Shown here piece after piece: positions 9,816 through 19,134 of a stretch of 64,000 nucleotides of DNA. The notes under the pieces were generated by a model. It saw only the letters and a program-made list of their open reading frames with translations. It had not been told where the DNA came from and made no database searches. Position 1 is the first letter of the stretch. Each line of letters starts with the position of its first letter. A program made the position numbers and the translations under genes. Source of the DNA: Barthelona sp. PCE (lineage: Eukaryota; Metamonada: BaSk clade); NCBI GenBank assembly GCA_040285745.1, contig JAUFOR010000003.1:434001-498000 (forward strand), written 5' to 3'.

Positions 9816-9862
9816 GTTCACGACTTTTTTTAAGTATTTCCCATATTTCAATTAATGCAAAC

Positions 9863-12607
9863 ATGAAGAAACAACAGCACAGTTTCTTCAAGGCAGTCCG
9901 CAATCTTATTGCGACAGTCAAACCAAACAAACCTATACCTATGTTCAGCAAAGTGATCAAGTGCATTAATTTCGACCCATTAATGAGCGATATACTGGGC
10001 TTACTTGTTGTACACCCAACATCCAACGATGTTCCGCCTCTCATTTCACAAAAAAATGAGGTACTACGTCAAAATGATCATTTTATGCTGTGTCTTCGCC
10101 TAATTTGGCCTCAAGAGCACATACGCACATACTTAAGACTGCAAGAATTGGTAAAAAAACTGTATCAAACCAAGCTGAACTACTCACAAAACATTCTTCA
10201 CATACTTTCAGCTTTATCTTTGTTTTCACCTGCATATAGTAGGTCGACGGAGGCACGTGACCAGGTTTGGCTTGCACAAAGCGATGTAACGAAAAAATTC
10301 AAGTTGTCTCCAATCAAAGCACTAGCTCCACCGACATCTTCCATAGAATTTTCTGCTGATCAGTTACGGACATCTATCAAAGGGGCTCTGAACGGTTACA
10401 TGGACCAGCGAGTCTTTGAGGTCCGTAATGGATCGCTTTCGCTGCGTAGAAACATTACGGTGAATGGTATATGGAGCACAGTTTTGAATCGTCAATTTGA
10501 GACTGTATTTCGCGCTGTAAAGGCGCTTTTATTTTGTAAGGAGTTATGTACATCATTTGGACGAATGCAAAAAGCCTTTCTCACTTCTTTTTCTTCCAAC
10601 CTTTCTCTCATTGTCAAAACTGTCTTGCTTCAGATTAATTCATTGGAAATTGATTCGCTAATGAAATTTGCTTCAGCTGTAGAAGCACATACAGTTTTTT
10701 TCCTTAGCTTATACACAACTGCAAACATTGAAACAAAAGAATACTTTGAACTAGAGAATTATAAGTTTGCATGGAATATCCCTTCCAATGAGCTCGTGAT
10801 TGATTTCATTGCAATGTGCATTAACACAAACGAGTCAATCGTTCAAATTGCATCCCTTTATAGGTTTTTGTTTAAGGAAGTTGCTTTTGCTTTTCTTCGC
10901 AACGAATTCACAATGTTCAAGCGTGATCAGATCCCAATTCAGATGAAAGAGTATGTTTTAAAGCAAGAATTAATGCAGTGCTTTACAAAAAACGTAAAAG
11001 CTATTGGGAAACCAGAACTTTCTCTAGAAATCCAAAAATCAGTTACAAAGAATATCACAGACTATGCAGAGGAGCATGAGCGCATCAGGCAGGCCAAGAG
11101 AATCCTCAGTATCAGTAAGCAAGTTGTGCAAATGGATGTATTACAGCAACAGATTCATGATAACATCACAAAACGTAAGCTATTCGAGGATATCAATGAG
11201 GTTGAGGAGCAGCTGCACGTTGTTAAAAATGAAGTGGAGCATCTGACTTCAACTAGGAAACAATACAGGGATCGGGTGAAACGATTGATCTCTGAACTGG
11301 AGGCGCAAGACAAGGACGTATTGGAAGAATATGACATTCACATCGACGATGTACGGCGGCGTTTCAATGAGTTTGATGAAGAAGAAGAAATGGTGGATAT
11401 AACAAAGCCATCTGCAAACAGCTCACCTGTTGCATCACCAACACCACTTAAAGAACTTATCAAGACCCCATCTACACAGCTGAAAGAATCTGAAATGCGC
11501 ATCAGGAGGAAATTTAGGAAAATTGCCGTTGATCTGCCAAAGTATCACAAGTTGGCCGGATGGTATAAAGAAGTTCCCACCTTCCCTCAATTCGAGCGGG
11601 CACATATGGCTACGTTTGATGACACAGCAATTCCACTGAAGATTGCTGTGAGACATATTATGGATAACACTTATAAGATGTATGTGTGGAATCTTGCCAA
11701 GTACTATTGGATACAAGTTTTCCACTCACACTACCTTCCACAGTACTTCCAGATGGTCGAGGTACTTTTTCTGATGCATAGAGGTGACTTGTGGGCGGAA
11801 TACATCACTGCAACACGGTTTGTTAGCGATCCGAACACATCAACTTTCTTTTTACAAGAGCAACTTTCTGAACTGAACGAGAGTTTCGTAAAGGAGATTA
11901 CACAGGAGAGTGCAGTTATCTTTATGGAGCATATTCAGAACTGTGTCTTCTTCTTATTTGAAAAACCCTTGGGTTGTCTGCTGTCAATGAGTTTTCCATC
12001 GCAGCTTAGCTTTGTGTTCACACAAACTACTGTCAAGAAGCTAGGTCTCATACACTACAACCTTATGAAATTGAAGGGACTAGGTGATAAACTGCACCGC
12101 CTCTGGTATAACAATGATGGTATAATGTCTGTTGTTAAATTCAGAATAACAAACTTTTTGTTCGTGATAACCCAATTTGTGCACTCAAAGATTCTTCTCA
12201 TCCATCAGAAGTTTGTAGAATCCAGTTTTTCTATTGTATTTGAAGAAAAAACTGCTAAATCAACATGGCCTGCCGTCACACCTGCAATATTTGGTGAAAT
12301 GTACGAAGATGTTGTTGATGATATGCTCAGCTTGAGCTTGTTAATATCAGATGCTGGACAGGAGTATCACAGTCTTGATAAGAAACCAACAATTAGAAAT
12401 GTGATTAAAAACATTTTGACTTTTATTGATCAAATGATTGAATCTCAATTAAAGAACAGTGAAAAAGAGGTGGTTGATACATTTAAGATGTTTAATTCAG
12501 CAGTTGGACTGTTTTTAAATGCAGTACGATCTTTTGGACAGACCAGAATAGATGATATTACGATATTACCTGATTTATGTGATATGAATCAGTTTTACTC
12601 ACAATAA
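9863..12607 (+). CDS. Gamma-tubulin complex component (Spc97/Spc98 family), GCP6-like layout
   Basis: A 914-residue protein. The C-terminal part follows the GRIP2 pattern. There is a helical block near residues 590-650 (IPLKIAVRHIMDNTYK, HYLPQYFQMVEVLFLMHRGDLW). A block near 703-750 (SMSFPSQLSFVFTQTTVKKLGLIHYNLMK ... LHRLW) matches the family's PL..VF....L..Y..IF..LL.LKR....L..W. This is followed by FVITQFVHSKILLIHQKF. Between N-terminal helical GRIP1-like regions and GRIP2 there is a charged coiled coil (about residues 400-515), an insertion reminiscent of GCP6. Family knowledge: GCPs assemble gamma-tubulin rings that nucleate microtubules at basal bodies. It is divergent, so subtype is uncertain. 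Its stop (TAA inside AATAAAC) overlaps the end of the convergent gene by 9 bp. Confidence 0.6.
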   Translation: MKKQQHSFFKAVRNLIATVKPNKPIPMFSKVIKCINFDPLMSDILGLLVVHPTSNDVPPLISQKNEVLRQNDHFMLCLRLIWPQEHIRTYLRLQELVKKLYQTKLNYSQNILHILSALSLFSPAYSRSTEARDQVWLAQSDVTKKFKLSPIKALAPPTSSIEFSADQLRTSIKGALNGYMDQRVFEVRNGSLSLRRNITVNGIWSTVLNRQFETVFRAVKALLFCKELCTSFGRMQKAFLTSFSSNLSLIVKTVLLQINSLEIDSLMKFASAVEAHTVFFLSLYTTANIETKEYFELENYKFAWNIPSNELVIDFIAMCINTNESIVQIASLYRFLFKEVAFAFLRNEFTMFKRDQIPIQMKEYVLKQELMQCFTKNVKAIGKPELSLEIQKSVTKNITDYAEEHERIRQAKRILSISKQVVQMDVLQQQIHDNITKRKLFEDINEVEEQLHVVKNEVEHLTSTRKQYRDRVKRLISELEAQDKDVLEEYDIHIDDVRRRFNEFDEEEEMVDITKPSANSSPVASPTPLKELIKTPSTQLKESEMRIRRKFRKIAVDLPKYHKLAGWYKEVPTFPQFERAHMATFDDTAIPLKIAVRHIMDNTYKMYVWNLAKYYWIQVFHSHYLPQYFQMVEVLFLMHRGDLWAEYITATRFVSDPNTSTFFLQEQLSELNESFVKEITQESAVIFMEHIQNCVFFLFEKPLGCLLSMSFPSQLSFVFTQTTVKKLGLIHYNLMKLKGLGDKLHRLWYNNDGIMSVVKFRITNFLFVITQFVHSKILLIHQKFVESSFSIVFEEKTAKSTWPAVTPAIFGEMYEDVVDDMLSLSLLISDAGQEYHSLDKKPTIRNVIKNILTFIDQMIESQLKNSEKEVVDTFKMFNSAVGLFLNAVRSFGQTRIDDITILPDLCDMNQFYSQ

Positions 12608-14596
12608 ACCCGGGTCTATGTCAACCATAAGCATTTCAGCAGTCTTCATAAACTGCAATAGCTCGACTATTTCCTTTTCAATAGATATTTCAGTTCTTGT
12701 GTAATTCAATCGCTCAATCTCAAATAACTTATCGTCAACCGAGTAGGAACATGAAGCAATGCATCCTGGTGATACATTATGCTTTCGAGCACTAAAAACA
12801 TTATCACCATATAATTTCGAAAAAGAAACAATTTGGGTTTCGTAATTATAATCGGCAAGACACACATAGCTACTTTGATTATCTTCAACTATAAACAAAT
12901 CCTCCTTAACAAATGCTCTTATCATACCGGGTACTTCAACTGAAAAAACTCCAACTCCCCAAACAAATGCTTTTAGAAGCCAAACTTTCTCCCGTTGACT
13001 TTTTCTAAAAGCATAGAAGTTGACATCATCATACTTCGAATGGCAATATGCAGATAATACGTTTTGTTGGATGTCTGTGACCTCGAGACGATCTATTACA
13101 TCGGTTGGCCCCATTAGTCCATGATTTTGTACTGTTTTAATAGCAGTTAGCTTTCCTTTTTCCATAATAAAACAAACTTTCTCCTTTGGATTATTAATCG
13201 AAGTCGAAATCCGGAACGGTACATGAGTTACACCATCCGCAAGGTTGTGGATAGGGGTGGAGCCGTGGTATACTCGAAGGTCTGGTGAATATAACATGTC
13301 TCCTTGACAAAACGGTGGTCCATCAAATAATTCAATAGCACTAAAATCTCTATAGTCTTCAGTAAACTGGATTTGATAGGTCTTCCCTCTACTATAACAC
13401 CCAAACATCTTTTCACCTTGTAGTGGATACATAAAAGCTCCAGTATCATCTTTTGGAGGTGCTAAACACAAAATCCTTTTCCAAACTACATCAAACAATA
13501 AAACCTTCTGACCGGATGGATATACAATACCAAATTCCGCGAAACCACACTTTCTTAGATCGTATATTGTGAAAAGAGACTCTGAAACATCACAAAAACT
13601 TACCTGCTCGATAGAATTAGACTTTAAACCAAAGAATTGGGTCATGTCTGCTTCAAAATATTCGTTTTCGTCTAGCATAATGTGTGAAATAACTCGACAA
13701 ACCAAGCTATCATAAGGAAATCGAATATTGTAGCTTGAGCACTGACCATTAACAATATGCAGGAACACATATTTGATAAATATACCAAATTCAATCAAGT
13801 CGGGTTCCTTTCGTAAAAGAACTACAGAATTAATTTTTTGATTTGTAATCTTCGAACAGTTCTCAATCGAAAAAGATATTAGATTAGTTCCATCGTAAAT
13901 ATATGCATCGTTCTTTATGTCAACCATAAGCATCCATGGAACGTTACAAAATGGATAATGATGCCAGTTTGATGTGTGCATTCCTTCTAATAATGTAGAC
14001 TCTATGTACACATCAATCTCTGAAGTGCACAGTTTAGATATATATCGTTTACCATTCATAGTTGAAATAAAAAAAGAGCCATTAACAACTGGTCGAATAT
14101 GATGATTCTGCTGATTAATAATTGAATTAGTGGAAAAATCTATCACTGAGACACGCCATTGTAAGTTATCGCTGTGTCCTACAATGAGAACATGATGCTC
14201 TGAAACTGCATAAACGCTTGTGAACTTGAACCACTTTTCTCCTGATGTAAATGTCACTTCTGATTCTTCAATAACACTAAAATTACCAGAAATAAGATTC
14301 ATTCTGACCCGTTTACCAACAATAGTGACTTTATCCTCCAGTAATGTGGCGTAATAAACTACAAAATGACGTGGATTCACAACAAATACTACATCACCAG
14401 TTAGATCGGTCAATGAACATTCCCAAGGTTTTCCCTGAATAAAAAATGATCCTTCACCTAACATTGATGCACTTGATACTCTAACACTGTCTGATACAGC
14501 TAATGATGTATTGTTAGCGTTAAATGATATCACATGATCGCCATATGCACCATATCCCATGGGCATTCCCTCTTCAAACGGTTTGATTCTTGGCAT
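12599..14596 (-). CDS. Large beta-rich protein, MPR family member 1
   Basis: A 665-residue protein of unknown function, opening MPRIKP, the same hexapeptide that opens the protein at 22986. The body is a succession of short beta strands separated by turns (VVFVVNPRHFVVYYATLL, VVLLRKEPDLIEFGIFI, KVLLFDVVWKRILCLAPP), which suggests one or two propellers. No transmembrane segment or signal peptide is present. Codon use is AT-rich. The stop codon is TGA followed by GTAAAA, compatible with a TAAA signal. I do not recognise a named family; paralogy with 22986 and 26646 is inferred from the start motif, similar size and texture. Confidence 0.75.
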   Translation of the reverse strand: MPRIKPFEEGMPMGYGAYGDHVISFNANNTSLAVSDSVRVSSASMLGEGSFFIQGKPWECSLTDLTGDVVFVVNPRHFVVYYATLLEDKVTIVGKRVRMNLISGNFSVIEESEVTFTSGEKWFKFTSVYAVSEHHVLIVGHSDNLQWRVSVIDFSTNSIINQQNHHIRPVVNGSFFISTMNGKRYISKLCTSEIDVYIESTLLEGMHTSNWHHYPFCNVPWMLMVDIKNDAYIYDGTNLISFSIENCSKITNQKINSVVLLRKEPDLIEFGIFIKYVFLHIVNGQCSSYNIRFPYDSLVCRVISHIMLDENEYFEADMTQFFGLKSNSIEQVSFCDVSESLFTIYDLRKCGFAEFGIVYPSGQKVLLFDVVWKRILCLAPPKDDTGAFMYPLQGEKMFGCYSRGKTYQIQFTEDYRDFSAIELFDGPPFCQGDMLYSPDLRVYHGSTPIHNLADGVTHVPFRISTSINNPKEKVCFIMEKGKLTAIKTVQNHGLMGPTDVIDRLEVTDIQQNVLSAYCHSKYDDVNFYAFRKSQREKVWLLKAFVWGVGVFSVEVPGMIRAFVKEDLFIVEDNQSSYVCLADYNYETQIVSFSKLYGDNVFSARKHNVSPGCIASCSYSVDDKLFEIERLNYTRTEISIEKEIVELLQFMKTAEMLMVDIDPGLL

Positions 14597-14873
14597 TCAC
14601 TTAAAAATAAGAAGTTAAAAATGCAAAACGATAACCATTACTGTTCTTACTTATTATTCGTGATGATTATAGTGATTCAGTTCATTTAGTTGGAATTTTC
14701 ACCATGATATTACCGAATATTAGAGGCTTCTCTAACCTGCATTTCTTCAAAGAAACATTAAGATTTTCAGTTTTCACATATTCTGGGCACTTTTCTGCTG
14801 TGTCAATGTATACAATCACATGAATCAATTGGTGCTAACACCAGTCTGTCTTCTTTTTTTTTCTCTTTTTCTT
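14597..14873. promoter_or_regulatory. Divergent promoter region
   Basis: 277 bp between the beta-rich gene and the polytopic membrane protein gene. A TCACATG element sits at 14816-14822 on the plus strand, followed by a pyrimidine tract running to the ATG at 14874. No clear initiator is visible for the minus-strand gene. Confidence 0.35.
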
Positions 14874-17786
14874 ATGTCTTCACCTTCAAATAGGGCATCT
14901 GGGAAGCACCGCTCTTCTTTCAGAACGTCTAACAAGCATTATTCTTCGAATAGTATATCAGGAATTAGTAAGTCACCAAATAGGGACATTAATCCGTCTA
15001 GAGTCCTTGTAAGTGATCTCAGCAACATAATTAAGATCACTAAGAAGCCATACTCCTTGTCTTTTGCAACACATAAGAACAAACAGTATTTATTCCATGA
15101 TTACAGTAGTGAAAACGCTACTCATGGTATTAATGTTCGTATTTTAGATCTTGCAAAGATCAGCAAAACCAACTCTGCATTTATGGATGTCGTACACAGT
15201 GTTGTTGGTCCTTCAGGAGATACTATCGGTTTTTTGACTGATTATTCAAGCTCAGACAACCGTACTTCACGTAACCTGAACAGGCAGGCGCCCAATGTAC
15301 AAACTTTACACGATTATATGCGTTCAAAGAATTTTTCACACAGTTGTATCAGGGAAAAAATTGCATTTTGCCAACGATTAGTCAGTTCTTGTGAGTTTCT
15401 TTTGGCAAAGAGATTACGCCCATTTTTGACTTCGAAAACTATATTCATTAATGATAGAAAACCTGTTGTGGGTGTCATTAGTTTTCCTGGAATTTTTGAC
15501 ACTACTCAGGATAATTTGGAACAAACTATAGTCCGTTCATGTTCTCTTGTGTGCATACATGTACTAACAGGCTCCATCCCTCAACCAACATCAAACAGCT
15601 ATGATTTCCCTAACTCATTGAGTACTTCGCTAAAACGTCTTCTCATCAAGTCAACAGGATCAACTGTCCACCGCCCACCGCTGACAGAGCTGTCTGATGG
15701 TCTCACGGATGAGCTCCTCCAACTTCCGCTCGAGTCAGTGAGTAGCGTAAGCCGTCGATTGAGTACAACTGTAACGTTAGACATTGACCCGTCATGCAAA
15801 ACCCCACCTATTTTCGACGTTCTCTCGTTGGATGACCTTGATAGGCCACCAGAAGGGGGTGGGAGTCCCAAAAAAGATAAATCTAGTGCTCGATGGGTTT
15901 TATTCTTCGTTATTATTCTTTTTATAAGCAATACGACAGTTAACTATCCAAATTCAATTGTAGGGTTTCTTATAGTACTGAGTATCATTCTGTTGTACTT
16001 TATTCTCTTTATAGTTTTTAAGAAAAAATTTTTCATTGGTGTGGCATTGTTTACATTTCATATTTCGATGCTTGTGCAACATTGTGAAATTGATGGTCTT
16101 ACGACACAGCGTTTATTTATCTTCATACTTCTTCTGATATTGGCGTTCTTGTTCAACAATACAATTTTGTTTGTGAAATCAAAGAATTTTCACCATGCTT
16201 TAAGTGCAGTCCAACAGCTTACACTTATTGTTGAGTCGATAGTAATGCTTGTTCTTAACGAAAATCTCACAAAGGATATTCAACTGTTTGCCACTGTTCT
16301 TATTGGTTTGAACTCTTCAAGTGAACTTGAATTCTTCGGGCACATATATCAAAAAGCACTCATAATGTCACTTCCATTCGCGATTAATCTTAGCACACAT
16401 ATGAAAGTAACTTTCACCGTGTTATTGGTTTTAAGCCTTGGATATTCGCTGTTTGTTCTTAAGGATATGTATACAAATGCAAGAAGAGGTGTACAACCAC
16501 GATTCCTGCTTGTACTCAAGCAGTACAGAGCAGCATTCAAATCTAACGTGAGATCCAACCTTTTCATTGAAATTATTCGTACCTATGCTATAGTTAAACA
16601 AGTTTTGTTGGTCCAAGAAGGTACTTACTTTAATCCATACTTTTCTCTTTTTGCAACATTCATGATTTTCTTTTTCTTTGTCACCACAACAACTGTATTT
16701 CAGTGTCTAAACCTAATTGCATTCTTAGTGACAGCATTGTGCATACGATATGCAATATATCTTTCTGTTGCTACATACATTGGTGGATTTGTGATCCTCA
16801 CGTTTTTTTGTATTTTAATTATAACGGTCAGGCTGCCATATACAAAACCTGCTTTTGTTTTAATAACACTGCTCAATATTCTGATGTACGGTTGCATTAT
16901 TCTAACATTTTTTTCTCAAGGAGTGTACAGCATTCGAAAGTTTATTTTCTATGTTTTTATGGTTGGAACATTGGTTCTCGCTACCTTACAGATGTCTATT
17001 CATACGATTATTTTCCTTACAATGTTCTTTATACACCTATTCATTATCAACTCTGTCAACCTCCCAGATCACTATCTTTGGATTTTTATTAGCGCCTTTT
17101 CTATCATTTTAGCAACTGTGATACCGCTTGTTGTGAACAGAAAAACGCTTTCAAAGCTGAACCTTGCAAAGAGCCGTACCTACTTTTTCTCATTCGGTTT
17201 CACATTGTGTTTGTTCATCATATGCAATGTATTGTTGTTCTTAAGCAACGAGCACACGTTCGACACGGTTGTGTTGATTGCCATGCCAATCATTTTTGTT
17301 TTAATGTGGATTTTTGGAGGTAGAATTTATGCAGCTGACAAGACATTACTTGAAAATGCAGTCAGTATTTTGGTTTCGATTGCGTTTGTGTGCTCTTACC
17401 TGCTTAACATCAACAAAGCTGCCCATGAATTTACATTTAAACTGCTTATTGTCATTTCTAGTTGTTTATGCTGGATAGCTTTTACTTTCTCTGTCATAAA
17501 GAAGGTGTTTTCAAACGAAAACTCAAACAATCGACTCAAGATATGGGCAATAATGATGAGCATAATTGTTCTTTTGCTCCAAACATCGTTTGTATTTTTC
17601 CTTTTAAGTGTTGATATTAAAATAACCAAAGATTTTTTTGACAGAACACCAGTGAAACGATCATTTGCTTTGTTTTATCCCCTAATTCTTTTCTATCTTG
17701 TTAGTTTAAAATCTGATATTGGAACTGATTCTTTTTACTTGTCCTTCTGCATCTGCAATTTCTTCTTCAGCTTCATGTTGTTCTAG
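14874..17786 (+). CDS. Large polytopic membrane protein with hydrophilic, kinase-like N-terminus
   Basis: About 970 residues. The first ~340 are hydrophilic, Ser/Arg-rich at the start. They contain a stretch at about 45-270 that loosely follows the order of a protein kinase lobe: GPSGDTIGFLTDY, a helix-E-like CQRLVSSCEFLLAKRLRPF, then ISFPGIF where DFG would fall. I see no catalytic HRD or DFG, so if it is a kinase fold it is a pseudokinase (inference). From about residue 350 to the end there are some 18-20 hydrophobic spans in tight succession with very short loops. The function is not recognised. An upstream ATG at 14820 is in frame but would add only a hydrophobic leader. The stop codon is separated by a single base from the stop of the convergent armadillo gene. 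Confidence 0.8.
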   Translation: MSSPSNRASGKHRSSFRTSNKHYSSNSISGISKSPNRDINPSRVLVSDLSNIIKITKKPYSLSFATHKNKQYLFHDYSSENATHGINVRILDLAKISKTNSAFMDVVHSVVGPSGDTIGFLTDYSSSDNRTSRNLNRQAPNVQTLHDYMRSKNFSHSCIREKIAFCQRLVSSCEFLLAKRLRPFLTSKTIFINDRKPVVGVISFPGIFDTTQDNLEQTIVRSCSLVCIHVLTGSIPQPTSNSYDFPNSLSTSLKRLLIKSTGSTVHRPPLTELSDGLTDELLQLPLESVSSVSRRLSTTVTLDIDPSCKTPPIFDVLSLDDLDRPPEGGGSPKKDKSSARWVLFFVIILFISNTTVNYPNSIVGFLIVLSIILLYFILFIVFKKKFFIGVALFTFHISMLVQHCEIDGLTTQRLFIFILLLILAFLFNNTILFVKSKNFHHALSAVQQLTLIVESIVMLVLNENLTKDIQLFATVLIGLNSSSELEFFGHIYQKALIMSLPFAINLSTHMKVTFTVLLVLSLGYSLFVLKDMYTNARRGVQPRFLLVLKQYRAAFKSNVRSNLFIEIIRTYAIVKQVLLVQEGTYFNPYFSLFATFMIFFFFVTTTTVFQCLNLIAFLVTALCIRYAIYLSVATYIGGFVILTFFCILIITVRLPYTKPAFVLITLLNILMYGCIILTFFSQGVYSIRKFIFYVFMVGTLVLATLQMSIHTIIFLTMFFIHLFIINSVNLPDHYLWIFISAFSIILATVIPLVVNRKTLSKLNLAKSRTYFFSFGFTLCLFIICNVLLFLSNEHTFDTVVLIAMPIIFVLMWIFGGRIYAADKTLLENAVSILVSIAFVCSYLLNINKAAHEFTFKLLIVISSCLCWIAFTFSVIKKVFSNENSNNRLKIWAIMMSIIVLLLQTSFVFFLLSVDIKITKDFFDRTPVKRSFALFYPLILFYLVSLKSDIGTDSFYLSFCICNFFFSFMLF

Positions 17787-17787
17787 T

Positions 17788-18897
17788 TTACAAATACTTT
17801 TGCCTGACATCTTCAAGATTAAAGGGTACACCTGGTTCTCTGACTATCAATTGAATTACTTCAATGGTTGATTCTTTGATTTGTGTATCTCCACAGTACG
17901 ACATTAAGGCTAGTTGAGGTAGTAACGGTTCAAAACTGCTTCTATACGCTTTGTGATCACATAAACATGCGATGAAACGTAGTAAACAAGTTGTACATAA
18001 GTTATGATTGTAAGTCAAAATAGAACCAGCAACCTCAACCAACTTGACAACGTCAATGTGCTTAAATACATCGATTTTGGTCAGTTGGTACACCGTCATA
18101 GACATCAATAGCTTAAGAATATGACCTACTTCATGAGTATTTCCCTCAAATGCTCTAATGTGATCAAGTAGTGCTGGAAGTATATTTAAACTATGGATTG
18201 CCTTCTTTCCAGCAAGTGTTTGAGAAACACCATATAAAGTATTACATACTGGTACCAAAAACTTCTGACGAGAGAAAAGTTCTTGACAGCGGCTAAGTGT
18301 ACCAATAACACTTGAGATTCCTTCCTCAGAAACACACATACGTGCCATAATGTCTAGCGTCTGAACAATAACGTTCTCATCCATTGGATAAGTGAGACCA
18401 TTCTCACAAAATTCAAAGTGTTCAACAAAATAGGGAACAACCGACCTATCCAAAACCAGTATTTGAATGAGTTCGTATGATTTGATAGCTATATCGGGGA
18501 TCTCTGAGTTGGTGGTATCCTTAAGAAGTTGATTAAAATTCTCAAACTCAATGAGATTGCGACGTCCTGTAGGAACTCTAGCTATGTTACAATAAATGCT
18601 AATAATACGGGGTACCAAGTCTGGCGAGAGGGACATACATTCGTAAAGCCCCTTTAAAGCTCCAGAATGCAAGGCACTAATAACATTTTCAGATATATTG
18701 GTTGACTCTTTTAATGCATAACTTGCTTCGTTTCTAAGACCCTCAAAGTCATCTGTAAGCTTATTTACCAGATTGGGAATATCCATATTACCGTAACATC
18801 TTCTAAGTTTCATAAGATCTACTTTGGGTGGGTTTGGTCTTGCTGTATGCATGACAATGTGTCGCGAGTTTCCCATAAACCGTTCGTGAGGTAACAT
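17788..18897 (-). CDS. RSPH14: Armadillo-repeat protein, RSPH14-like (radial spoke)
   Basis: About 369 residues of consecutive armadillo/HEAT-like helices. The N-terminal layout (VDLMKLRRCYGNMDIPNLVNKL, then NEASYALKEST ... VISALHSGALKGLYECM ... ARVPTGRRNLIEF) parallels radial spoke head 14, whose corresponding parts are AFGCRALPKLNDEL, QRALMALCDLV, GCLESLKALL and VGRDAFLEY. Family knowledge: RSPH14 is part of the axonemal radial spoke. The frame stays open upstream to 19131, but that extension is Lys-rich then hydrophobic and contains the initiator elements, so I start at 18897 (MLPHERF). The stop is TAAAC. The orthology is by eye and another axonemal ARMC protein is possible. Confidence 0.6.
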   Translation of the reverse strand: MLPHERFMGNSRHIVMHTARPNPPKVDLMKLRRCYGNMDIPNLVNKLTDDFEGLRNEASYALKESTNISENVISALHSGALKGLYECMSLSPDLVPRIISIYCNIARVPTGRRNLIEFENFNQLLKDTTNSEIPDIAIKSYELIQILVLDRSVVPYFVEHFEFCENGLTYPMDENVIVQTLDIMARMCVSEEGISSVIGTLSRCQELFSRQKFLVPVCNTLYGVSQTLAGKKAIHSLNILPALLDHIRAFEGNTHEVGHILKLLMSMTVYQLTKIDVFKHIDVVKLVEVAGSILTYNHNLCTTCLLRFIACLCDHKAYRSSFEPLLPQLALMSYCGDTQIKESTIEVIQLIVREPGVPFNLEDVRQKYL

Positions 18898-18921
18898 TTT
18901 GCAACCGAAAAATGATAAGGG

Positions 18922-18933
18922 ATTGTGAAATGA
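18922..18933 (-). promoter_or_regulatory. Overlapping initiator-like elements TCATTTC and TCACAAT
   Basis: Both TCAY elements lie 25-36 nt before the armadillo gene start on the minus strand; either could be the transcription start. Confidence 0.45.
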
Positions 18934-19099
18934 AAACAAACATCTGCATTTTTCAAACCTAAGACCTATTGAAAGTGTCGAAAATGATGCAGCTACGTTA
19001 TTGTAGAAGACAAACGACTGAAAGCTTTCAACAACGCAAAGAAGTTTGCTATGACAATTTTTCGTCTTAACTTTAGCTTTCACTTTTTTCTTCTTTTTC

Positions 19100-19106
19100 T
19101 CACTTT
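19100..19106 (+). promoter_or_regulatory. Initiator-like element TCACTTT
   Basis: Located 35 nt before the ATG at 19135 of the metallo-beta-lactamase-fold gene. It lies inside the pseudo-signal-peptide that an upstream ATG at 19051 would encode, arguing that this leader is not translated. Confidence 0.55.
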
Positions 19107-19134
19107 TTTTACCTTTTGGGACACTATACAAGCG

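Noticed and set aside
19051-19134. Hydrophobic leader resembling a signal peptide before the glyoxalase-like protein
   Set aside because: Lies mostly upstream of or across the TCACTTT initiator at 19100 and is a pyrimidine tract read as Phe/Leu. The enzyme core starts exactly at 19135.
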